Assembly (NCBI RefSeq): GCF_022747945.1
Contig: NZ_JALDST010000001.1
Coordinates: forward strand, 3,224,001 to 3,288,000
DNA from: Micromonospora sp. R77
GTDB taxonomy: Bacteria; Actinomycetota; Actinomycetes; Mycobacteriales; Micromonosporaceae
Length of the DNA stretch: 64,000 bases
Reading direction: 5' to 3'
The position numbers and the translations under genes are program-made. The notes under the pieces are model-generated. The model had not been told where the DNA came from. It made no database searches and saw only the letters and a program-made list of their open reading frames with translations. This document shows positions 57,326 through 64,000 of the stretch, in pieces (the stretch's first letter is position 1; each line of letters begins with the position of its first letter).

Positions 57326-58432
57326 TCAGACGCCGTGCGGGATGGCGTCCCAGCCCTCGACCTGCTGCGGCTTGCGGCTGCCCGGGCCGACGTAGCGGGC
57401 CGACGGGCGGACCAGGCGCTGGAGCTTCTTCTGCTCCAGGATGTGCGCGGACCAACCGCCCATCCGGGCGCAGGTGAACATGGAGGTGAACATGTGCGCC
57501 GGCACCTCGGCGAAGTCCAGCACCACGGCCGACCAGAACTCGACGTTGGTGGCGAGCACCCGGTCCGGGCGGCGGGCCTGGAGCTCGGCCAGGGCGGCCT
57601 TCTCCAGCGCCTCGGCGATCTCGAAGCGCGGCGCGCCCAGCTCCTTGGCGGTACGGCGCAGCACGCGGGCGCGCGGGTCCTCGGCCCGGTAGACCCGGTG
57701 CCCGAAGCCCATCAGCCGCTCGCCGCGGTCGAGGACGCCCTTGACGTATCCCTCGGCGTCGCCGCTGCGCTCGACGGCCTCCAGCATGGTGAGCACCCGG
57801 GAGGGGGCGCCGCCGTGCAGCGGGCCGGAGAGGGCGCCGATGCCCGACGAGATGCAGGCCGCGGCGTCGGCGCCGGTGGAGGCGACGATCCGGGCGGTGA
57901 AGGTGGAGGCGTTCAGGCCGTGCTCGGCGGCCGATATGAAGTACGCGTCGACGGCCTTGACGTGCCGCGGGTCGGGCTCGCCGCGCCAGCGCTTCATGAA
58001 GCGCTCGACGATCGTCTCGGCCTTGTCGATCTCCTTCTGCGGCACCGCCGGCAGGCCCAGGCCGCGGGCCGACTGGGCGACGAAGGAGAGCGCGGTGACC
58101 GACACCCGGGCCAGGTCCTCGCGGGCCTGGGCGTCGGAGATGTCGAGCAGCTGGCTGAGCCCCCAGTACGGGGCGAGCATGGCGACGGCGGACTGCACGT
58201 CGACCCGGATGTCGCCGGAGTGCACCGGCACCGGGAACGGCTCGGCCGGCGGCAGGCCGGGGCCGAAGCGCCCGTCGACCAGCAGCGCCCACACGTTGCC
58301 GAAGGAGACCTGACCGATCAGATCCTCGATGTCGACGCCGCGATAGCGCAGCGCGCCGCCCTCGCGGTCCGGTTCGGCGATCTCGGTCTCGAAGGCTACG
58401 ACGCCCTCGAGGCCCGGTTTGAAGTCGGCCAT
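57326..58432 (-). CDS. Citrate synthase 2 (CitA-like)
   Basis: 368 residues. GLEGVVAFETEIAEPDREGG, LRYRGVDIEDLIGQVSFGNV, ISSGIGALSGPLHGGAPSRV with the catalytic His, LMGFGHRVYRAEDPRARVL with the second His, and AVVLDFAEVPAHMFTSMF with Asp. Shorter than E. coli GltA; belongs to the CitA/methylcitrate-like group. ATG 58432 with AGGAG. Condenses acetyl-CoA with oxaloacetate. Confidence 0.95.
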   Translation of the reverse strand: MADFKPGLEGVVAFETEIAEPDREGGALRYRGVDIEDLIGQVSFGNVWALLVDGRFGPGLPPAEPFPVPVHSGDIRVDVQSAVAMLAPYWGLSQLLDISDAQAREDLARVSVTALSFVAQSARGLGLPAVPQKEIDKAETIVERFMKRWRGEPDPRHVKAVDAYFISAAEHGLNASTFTARIVASTGADAAACISSGIGALSGPLHGGAPSRVLTMLEAVERSGDAEGYVKGVLDRGERLMGFGHRVYRAEDPRARVLRRTAKELGAPRFEIAEALEKAALAELQARRPDRVLATNVEFWSAVVLDFAEVPAHMFTSMFTCARMGGWSAHILEQKKLQRLVRPSARYVGPGSRKPQQVEGWDAIPHGV

Positions 58433-58674
58433 GTCGTCTCCTGGCTTCCGGCTCGGTGCGCCCGAGCGGGCTTGTCCGGCCCGGCACCTTAGGCGACCCT
58501 CAGGGATGGTTTCGTGCCATCTTGCCTGCTGGGTAACCGGAAGCGCGACCCAGTGCGACTGTGCCGCACGCGACATCCCCGCCGCTGGACACGTTCGCCG
58601 GCTCGGCCAGACTGGTCGGTAGGGGCTGGCCAGCGCCGGGGGACGTACCCGGCCGGACGAGCGGGGAGTGGAAC

Positions 58675-59334
58675 GTGACCGGCGACACAGTGGTCCCGGC
58701 GGGGATGCGTAACGAGTACGCCGCCGACCTGGGCCTTTCCGAAGCGGATCTGGCGGCCGACTGGCACACCCAGTTCGACCGGTGGTTCGCGGATGCGGTG
58801 GCCCGTCCGCTCCCCGAGCCGAACGCCATGATCGTCGGCACCGCCGACGCCGCCGGTCGCCCCAGCGGCCGGACCGTCCTGCTCAAGGGGTACGACGCCG
58901 AGGGCTTCGTCTTCTTCACCAACTACGGCTCCCGCAAGGGCACCGAGCTGGCCGTCAACCCGTGGGCCAGCCTGGTCTTCCCCTGGTTCCCGATGCAGCG
59001 CCAGGTGGTGGTCGCCGGGCGGGTGGAGCGGGTCGACCGCGCGGAGACCGAGGCGTACTTCGCCAGCCGGCCGCGCGGCTCCCAGCTGGGTGCCTGGGCC
59101 AGCGACCAGTCCCGTCCGGTGGCCGGCCGGGCCGAGCTGGAGGAGCGGTACCGCCGGGTGGAGGAGCGGTTCGCCGACCGGCCGGTGCTCCCCGCGCCGC
59201 CGGACTGGGGTGGGCTGCGGGTCCGCCCCGAGACCGTGGAGTTCTGGCAGGGGCGGGCCGGCCGGCTGCACGACCGGCTGCGGTTCCGGCGTACCGACGC
59301 GGGCGACTGGGTCACCGAGCGGCTGGCTCCGTGA
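58675..59334 (+). CDS. pdxH: Pyridoxamine 5'-phosphate oxidase
   Basis: 219 residues. RNEYAADLGLSEADLAADWH opens it. FMN-binding RPSGRTVLLKGYDAEGFVFF, TNYGSRKGTELAVNPWASLV, ASRPRGSQLGAWASDQSRPV and the C-terminal VEFWQGRAGRLHDRLRFRR are all diagnostic. Makes PLP from PNP/PMP. GTG 58675 with GGGGAG. The stop overlaps the MFS start. Confidence 0.95.
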   Translation: MTGDTVVPAGMRNEYAADLGLSEADLAADWHTQFDRWFADAVARPLPEPNAMIVGTADAAGRPSGRTVLLKGYDAEGFVFFTNYGSRKGTELAVNPWASLVFPWFPMQRQVVVAGRVERVDRAETEAYFASRPRGSQLGAWASDQSRPVAGRAELEERYRRVEERFADRPVLPAPPDWGGLRVRPETVEFWQGRAGRLHDRLRFRRTDAGDWVTERLAP

Positions 59335-60614
59335 CGAAGGTCACCGAGGCCCGGTCGTCCGGTGGCCGCCGCTGGGCCATCGACCTGCGTCCGCTGCGGG
59401 TCCCGGCGTACCGGCGGATGTGGCTCGGCAACACCCTCGCCATGCTCGGCTTCCAGTTCACCGCCGTCGCCGTGCCGGTGGAGATGTACGCCCTGACCAG
59501 AGACTCGTTCTGGGTCGGGCTGCTCGGCGTGGCGGGCTTCGTACCCCTGCTGATCTTCGGGTTGTGGGGCGGCGCGGTGGCCGACGCCCGCGACCGGCGC
59601 CGCGTGCTGCTCGCCGGCTCGGCGCTGCTCTGGGCCTCGATGGCCGGCCTGCTGGTGCACGCGCTGGTCGGCGGGGGCAGCCCGGTGCTGCTGCTGGCGC
59701 TGGTGGCGGTGCACTCGACCGCCTTCGCGATCAGCTCGCCGGCCCGCGTCGCGATCCTGCCCCGGCTGCTGCCGGCGGAGCTGGTGCCGGCCGGGAGCAC
59801 GCTGAACTACACCACCTTCACCGCCGCCTCCGTGGTCGGGCCGCTGGCCGCCGGCCTGATCTTCGCGGCCTTCGGCACCGGCCCCGGCCTGCCGGTCGCG
59901 TACGCGCTGGACGCGCTGCTCTTCACCGGCCTGGTGGTGGCCACCCTCCGGCTGCCCGCGATGCCCCCGGAGCCACCCGCCGAGGGTGAGGCCCGCCGCG
60001 GTGGACTCGGCGGGGTCCTCGACGGGTTCCGCTACCTGGCCACCACGCCGGTGCTGCTGTCGTCGTTCGCCATCGACCTCGTCGCGATGGTCCTGGCGAT
60101 GCCGCGCGCGCTCTTCCCGGAGATCGCCGCGAGCCGGTTCGGCGGCGGCGCGGCGGTGGGCTGGCTCTACAGCGCGATCGCGATCGGCGCCGTGGTCGGC
60201 GGCCTCACCTCCGGCTGGATCGGCCGGCTGCGCCGGCAGGGCCTCGTCCTGGTGGTGGCGGTGGTCGGCTGGGGGCTGGCGGTCGCGGCGGCCGGGCTGG
60301 CCCGGCAGCTCTGGCTGATGGTGGCGCTGCTCGCCGTCGCCGGGGCGGCCGACCTGGTCAGTGCCGTACTGCGGCAGTCCATGATGCTGGTGTACGCCCC
60401 GGACCGGATGCGCGGCCGGCTCCAGGGCGTCAGCACCGTCGTGGTGGCGGGTGGGCCGCGCCTTGGTGACCTGCGGGCCGGCGCGGCAGCGGCCGGCTTC
60501 GGCAGCGGCGTGGCCTGGGTGGGTGGCGGGCTGGCCTCCGCCGCGCTGGCCGTGCTGCTGGTGGTCGCCTTCCCGGCCCTGCTCCGTTACCGCGCCGCCA
60601 CGAGCCGACCCTGA
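59331..60614 (+). CDS. MFS transporter
   Basis: 427 residues, about 12 helices. LRVPAYRRMWLGNTLAMLGF, FGLWGGAVADARDRRRVLLA (motif A) and STLNYTTFTAASVVGPLAAG resemble the same exporter group as 50989..52272. Its GTG overlaps the pdxH stop (GTGA), so the two genes are coupled; a role in vitamin B6-related transport is only suggested by this. Confidence 0.9.
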   Translation: MTKVTEARSSGGRRWAIDLRPLRVPAYRRMWLGNTLAMLGFQFTAVAVPVEMYALTRDSFWVGLLGVAGFVPLLIFGLWGGAVADARDRRRVLLAGSALLWASMAGLLVHALVGGGSPVLLLALVAVHSTAFAISSPARVAILPRLLPAELVPAGSTLNYTTFTAASVVGPLAAGLIFAAFGTGPGLPVAYALDALLFTGLVVATLRLPAMPPEPPAEGEARRGGLGGVLDGFRYLATTPVLLSSFAIDLVAMVLAMPRALFPEIAASRFGGGAAVGWLYSAIAIGAVVGGLTSGWIGRLRRQGLVLVVAVVGWGLAVAAAGLARQLWLMVALLAVAGAADLVSAVLRQSMMLVYAPDRMRGRLQGVSTVVVAGGPRLGDLRAGAAAAGFGSGVAWVGGGLASAALAVLLVVAFPALLRYRAATSRP

Positions 60615-60621
60615 GACGGGT

Positions 60622-60627
60622 TAAGGT
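60622..60627 (+). promoter_or_regulatory. Predicted -10 box, leaderless start of the aldose epimerase
   Basis: TAAGGT 7 nt before the ATG at 60635; same box and spacing as at 62732. Confidence 0.5.
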
Positions 60628-60634
60628 CGCCGGC

Positions 60635-61564
60635 ATGGAGAACGCCGCGATCCGTCCCCCGTCCGGGACACAGTGGACCATTGCCGCCGACGGCCACGAG
60701 GCGGTCATCGTCGAGGTGGGCGGAGGGCTGCGGTCGTACCGGCACGACGGGGTGGACTACGTCGACGGGTACGACGCGGACGAGATCAGCCCCGGCTCGG
60801 CCGGTCACGTGCTGTCGCCCTGGCCGAACCGGATCCGGGACGGGCAGTACACGTTCGGCGGCCGGTCGTACCAGCTGGACCTGACCGAACCGGCCCGGGG
60901 CAACGCCATCCACGGCCTGGTCAACTGGGTGCGGTGGGACCTGGTCGAGCAGGCGGACGACGCGGTGACCGTCGGGTACGAGCTGCCACCGACCCCGGGT
61001 TACCCCTGGCCGCTGCGGCTGCGCAACCGGTGGAGCGTGGGCGCGGACGCGCTGCGGGTCGAGCACGAGGTCACCAACCTCGCCACCGAGCCCTGTCCGT
61101 ACGGCTACTCGATGCACCCGTACCTCCAACTGCCCGGCGTCCCGGTCGACGAGCTGACGATGCGGGTGCCGGGGCGGTCCCGGATGCTGCTGGACGGTCG
61201 GCTGCTGCCGGTCGGCGTCACCGGCGTCGCCGGCACCGAGTACGACTACACCGAGCCCCGCCCGATCGGCGACGCGGTGCTCGACATGGCCTTCGGCGAC
61301 GTGGTCCGGGACGCCGACGGCACCTCCACGGTGACCCTCGCCGCCCCGGACGGCTCCGCCGCCGTGCACGTCTGGGCGGACGGCGAGTTCGGCTGGTGGC
61401 AGGTCTTCACCGGGGACACCCTCAGCGGGGAGCGGCACCGGCGGTCGGTGGCCGTGGAGCCGATGACCTGCCCGGCCGACGCGTTCCGCTCGGGTCGGGA
61501 CGTGATCACCCTGGCGCCGGGGGACACCTGGCGGGGTGCCTGGGGTGTCCGGCCCCGGGGCTGA
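60635..61564 (+). CDS. Aldose 1-epimerase family protein
   Basis: 309 residues. SPGSAGHVLSPWPNRIRDGQ, GNAIHGLVNWVRWDLVEQAD with the His after Ile, YGYSMHPYLQLPGVPVDEL with the catalytic His, and VAVEPMTCPADAFRSGRDVI with the Glu. Mutarotase of an unknown hexose; close to Streptomyces and Micromonospora aldose-1-epimerases. Possible leaderless start. Confidence 0.92.
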   Translation: MENAAIRPPSGTQWTIAADGHEAVIVEVGGGLRSYRHDGVDYVDGYDADEISPGSAGHVLSPWPNRIRDGQYTFGGRSYQLDLTEPARGNAIHGLVNWVRWDLVEQADDAVTVGYELPPTPGYPWPLRLRNRWSVGADALRVEHEVTNLATEPCPYGYSMHPYLQLPGVPVDELTMRVPGRSRMLLDGRLLPVGVTGVAGTEYDYTEPRPIGDAVLDMAFGDVVRDADGTSTVTLAAPDGSAAVHVWADGEFGWWQVFTGDTLSGERHRRSVAVEPMTCPADAFRSGRDVITLAPGDTWRGAWGVRPRG

Positions 61565-61581
61565 GGCAGGGGAGAGCGGCA

Positions 61582-62184
61582 GTGGAGTTCGCCGAGGTGG
61601 TCCGGCGTCGCCGGATGGTCCGCAACTACGACCCGGACCGCCCGGTCCCGCCCGACGTGGTGGACCGGCTGCTGGCCCACGCCACCCGGGCACCCTCGGC
61701 GGGCTTCGCGCAGGGCTGGGGCTTCCTGGTGCTGGAGACGCCGGCCGACCGGGAGCTGTTCTGGACGGCGGCCACCCCGGCGGGCGGCGGGCGGGAGCGC
61801 TGGCTGGCCGGCATGCGGCGGGCGCCGCTGATCGTCGTACCGCACGCCAACCGGTCCGCCTACCTGGAGCGGTACGCCGAACCGGACAAGGGCTGGGCGG
61901 ACCGCTCGGCCGAGCGCTGGCCGGTGCCGTACTGGTTCGTCGACACCGGCTTCGCCGCGCTGCTGATGCTGCTCACCGCCGTCGACGAGGGGCTCGGCGC
62001 GTGCTTCTTCGGCATTCCGCCGCAGCGGCTGGACGCCTACCGCGAGGCGTTCGGGGTGCCCGAGGAGTACCAGCCGATCGGCGCGGTCACGGTGGGTTAC
62101 CGGTCACCCGACCATCGGTCACCGTCGCTGCGCCGGGGTCGGCGACCGGTCGACGAGGTGGTCCGCCGGGGCCGCTGGAGTTGA
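61582..62184 (+). CDS. Nitroreductase family protein
   Basis: 200 residues. FAEVVRRRRMVRNYDPDRPV, THATRAPSAGFAQGWGFLVL-like segment (AHATRAPSAGFAQGWGFLVL), FGVPEEYQPIGAVTVGYRSP. FMN-dependent NAD(P)H reductase fold. Start GTG 61582 with GGGGAGAG upstream, 17 bp after the epimerase stop, so probably one operon. Confidence 0.9.
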   Translation: MEFAEVVRRRRMVRNYDPDRPVPPDVVDRLLAHATRAPSAGFAQGWGFLVLETPADRELFWTAATPAGGGRERWLAGMRRAPLIVVPHANRSAYLERYAEPDKGWADRSAERWPVPYWFVDTGFAALLMLLTAVDEGLGACFFGIPPQRLDAYREAFGVPEEYQPIGAVTVGYRSPDHRSPSLRRGRRPVDEVVRRGRWS

Positions 62185-62362
62185 CGCGGTTCGGGTCGCC
62201 CGCACCGGGTACGGGCGGTAGCGAACCCGACATGAGGGAGTAAAACGCGGTGTGGCGGGGGCGGCTAGGCTGGCACGGACATCATCAGCCGCGCCGCGCG
62301 GTGCCCCGCCGTGCACCGGCCGGGCGCCACGGTGCGGCCGGGCGAGGGGGAGGGAGCGTGCC

Positions 62363-62668
62363 GTGATCTTCAGAGCGGTCCGGGACGGACGTCCCTACCC
62401 GGAGCACAACCTCACGCTCAAGCAGTGGGCGGAGATCCCGCCGCGACCGCTGCGGCTGGACCAGCTCATCACCACCAAGCGGGAGCTCGCGCTCGACAAG
62501 CTCCTCGCCGAGGACTCCACCTTCTACGGCGACCTCTTCCCGCACGTGGTGCAGTGGAACGGCGGCCTCTATCTGGAGGACGGCCTGCACCGGGCGCTGC
62601 GCGCGGCGCTCCAGCAGCGCAACCAGATCCACGCCCGGGTGCTGGTGCTCAGCGGCCAGCCCGAGTGA
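62363..62668 (+). CDS. Small conserved actinobacterial protein, ParB/sulfiredoxin-like
   Basis: 101 residues. PYPEHNLTLKQWAEIPPRPL, RLDQLITTKRELALDKLLAE and LYLEDGLHRALRAALQQRNQ. The DGLHR element and the length resemble a ParB/Srx fold, with a possible Asp and His ligand pair. Conserved in actinobacteria, function unknown to me. GTG 62363 with GGGAG upstream. 178 bp after the nitroreductase. Confidence 0.78.
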   Translation: MIFRAVRDGRPYPEHNLTLKQWAEIPPRPLRLDQLITTKRELALDKLLAEDSTFYGDLFPHVVQWNGGLYLEDGLHRALRAALQQRNQIHARVLVLSGQPE

Positions 62669-62731
62669 CGCCGGCGGTTCCACCACGTGGTCCCGGCGGT
62701 CGGGCCGCGTGACGGCGGCCTGAAGAGTCGT

Positions 62732-62737
62732 TAAGGT
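62732..62737 (+). promoter_or_regulatory. Predicted -10 box, leaderless start of the acyl-CoA dehydrogenase
   Basis: TAAGGT 7 nt before the ATG at 62745; no Shine-Dalgarno. Confidence 0.5.
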
Positions 62738-62744
62738 GGCGGCC

Positions 62745-63905
62745 ATGAGCCCTCTCGACCTGCTCGACATCGACGCGTCGCTGAGCGAGGAGGAGCGGCA
62801 GATCCGGGCCGTCGTGCGCCAGCTCGTCGACGACCGGGTACGCCCGCACGTCGCCGGCTGGTACGAGGACGGTCAGGTACCGGCCCGCGAGCTGGCCCGC
62901 GAGTTCGGCAAGCTCGGCCTGCTCGGCATGCACCTGACCGGGTACGGCTGCGCCGGCGCCTCCGCCGTCGCGTACGGGCTGGCCTGCCTGGAGCTGGAGG
63001 CCGGCGACTCCGGCGTCCGCTCCCTGGTCTCGGTGCAGGGCTCACTCGCCATGTACGCCATCTGGCGTTTCGGCAGCGAGGAGCAGAAGCAGCGCTGGCT
63101 GCCCGCGATGGCGGCCGGCGAGGCGATCGGCTGCTTCGGGCTGACCGAGCCGGACCACGGCTCCGATCCGGCGTCGATGGCCACCCGGGCCCGCCGCGAC
63201 GGCGACGACTGGATCCTCAACGGCAGCAAGATGTGGATCACCAACGCGCCGATCGCCGACGTGGCCGTGATCTGGGCGCGCACCGACGAGGGCGTGCGGG
63301 GTTTCGCCGTAGCCATGGACACGCCGGGGGTGACGGCCCGCGAGATCCGGCACAAGATGTCGCTGCGCGCGTCGCTGACCGGCGAGATCGCCCTCGACGA
63401 CGTGCGGCTGCCCGCAGACGCCCGGCTGCCCGAGGCGGTCGGGCTGAAGGCGCCGCTGAGCTGCCTGACCGAGGCCCGGCACGGCATCGTCTGGGGTGCG
63501 CTCGGCGCGGCCCGCGACTGCCTGGAGACGGCCCTGTCGTACGCGACCACCCGCACCCAGTTCGGCCGGCCGCTGGCCGGCTTCCAGCTCACCCAGGCCA
63601 AGCTCGCCGACATGGCGGTCGAGTGGAACAAGGGCCTGCTGCTGGCGCTGCACCTGGGCCGCCTCGCCGACGCCGGCCGGCTCCGCCCCGACCAGGTCAG
63701 CGTGGGCAAGCTGAACAACGTCCGGGAGGCGATCGCGATCGCCCGGGAGTGCCGCACGATCCTCGGCGCCAACGGCGTCTCCGGCGAGTACCCGGTGATG
63801 CGGCACGCCAACAACCTGGAGAGCGTGCTGACCTACGAGGGCACCTCGGAGATCCACCAGCTGGTCATCGGGCAGCGCCTCACCGGCCTGTCCGCCTTCG
63901 CCTGA
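62745..63905 (+). CDS. Acyl-CoA dehydrogenase, glutaryl-CoA dehydrogenase-like
   Basis: 386 residues. LACLELEAGDSGVRSLVSVQ, IGCFGLTEPDHGSDPASMAT, GSKMWITNAPIADVAVIWAR, and the catalytic Glu in LESVLTYEGTSEIHQLVIGQ. The EYPVMRHANNLESVLTYEG context is that of glutaryl-CoA dehydrogenase rather than straight-chain enzymes; lysine or tryptophan catabolism is the expected role. Stand-alone. Confidence 0.94.
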   Translation: MSPLDLLDIDASLSEEERQIRAVVRQLVDDRVRPHVAGWYEDGQVPARELAREFGKLGLLGMHLTGYGCAGASAVAYGLACLELEAGDSGVRSLVSVQGSLAMYAIWRFGSEEQKQRWLPAMAAGEAIGCFGLTEPDHGSDPASMATRARRDGDDWILNGSKMWITNAPIADVAVIWARTDEGVRGFAVAMDTPGVTAREIRHKMSLRASLTGEIALDDVRLPADARLPEAVGLKAPLSCLTEARHGIVWGALGAARDCLETALSYATTRTQFGRPLAGFQLTQAKLADMAVEWNKGLLLALHLGRLADAGRLRPDQVSVGKLNNVREAIAIARECRTILGANGVSGEYPVMRHANNLESVLTYEGTSEIHQLVIGQRLTGLSAFA

Positions 63906-64000
63906 CCTGCGCCGTTCACCCGTTCGGGTTGCTCGCCGGGCGGGTGTCGCACAGTGGCCGTAACGTCATCACCAGTCGATGTTTCTGACGAGGACGGTGA
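63906..64000. other. Right edge of the window
   Basis: Ninety-five bases past the dehydrogenase stop. GACGAGGACGGTGA at the very end could carry a GTG start of the next gene, but too little is present to say. Confidence 0.4.

Overview
The window is chromosomal DNA of a high-GC actinobacterium, most likely a Micromonospora or close relative. The evidence is the strong G/C bias at third codon positions, the many GTG starts, the futalosine menaquinone genes, SepH, the actinobacterial XPB helicase, F420-type PPOX proteins and TIGR03089. There is no prophage, plasmid backbone, CRISPR array, rRNA operon or PKS/NRPS cluster. One tRNA gene, tRNA-Thr(CGT), lies at 1908..1981.

Layout. 1-8 kb: a membrane-anchored metallophosphoesterase, tRNA-Thr, GrpB, a gene remnant, an OhrR-like MarR regulator with a triple-repeat operator, an SRPBCC protein, a Rho_N-like protein, a PPOX protein, a DUF2231 membrane protein and Hsp20. 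8-19 kb: sugar genes. A GT9 gene, a GT2 gene and an HldE-like kinase/nucleotidyltransferase (frameshifted in this sequence) come first. A divergent pair of translationally coupled three-gene operons (12814..15223 and 15280..19039) follows and appears to build and transfer an unusual lipid-linked sugar. 19-28 kb: a drug exporter, Nudix, acyl-CoA synthetase, quinone reductase, TipA-type MerR regulator, HAD phosphatase and FKBP. 28-32 kb: a PASTA protein and a split bacterial NHEJ set (Ku divergent from ligase plus polymerase). 32-38 kb: an XRE/alcohol dehydrogenase divergon, a carboxymuconolactone decarboxylase with its ECF41 sigma factor, a GntR/DivIVA/small-protein locus and an orphan HicB.

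38-58 kb carries a backbone that matches, in order, what I remember of the Rv0861c-Rv0889c region of Mycobacterium tuberculosis: XPB, its partner protein, a long cold-shock protein, an MFS protein, DUF3027, DUF2530, MarR, SepH, SerC and citrate synthase. Lineage-specific genes are inserted into it: an L,D-transpeptidase, mqnD, an XRE-GNAT protein, mqnB, ThpR and an aldo/keto reductase. 58-64 kb holds PdxH with an MFS partner, an aldose epimerase, a nitroreductase, a ParB-like small protein and a glutaryl-CoA-type dehydrogenase.

The signals that gene calls do not explain are: (i) a 28-30 bp AT-rich motif present four times in four intergenic places, two copies facing each other; (ii) two identically spaced ECF41-type promoters facing away from each other between the decarboxylase and the sigma factor; (iii) a perfect 19-bp inverted repeat enclosing the start of the aldo/keto reductase; (iv) a 200-nt leader with a strong hairpin before the DivIVA gene; (v) at least nine genes whose only recognisable start signal is a TAnnnT box 6-7 nt before the start codon, suggesting leaderless mRNAs. 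All assignments come from reading the sequence; no database search was run.
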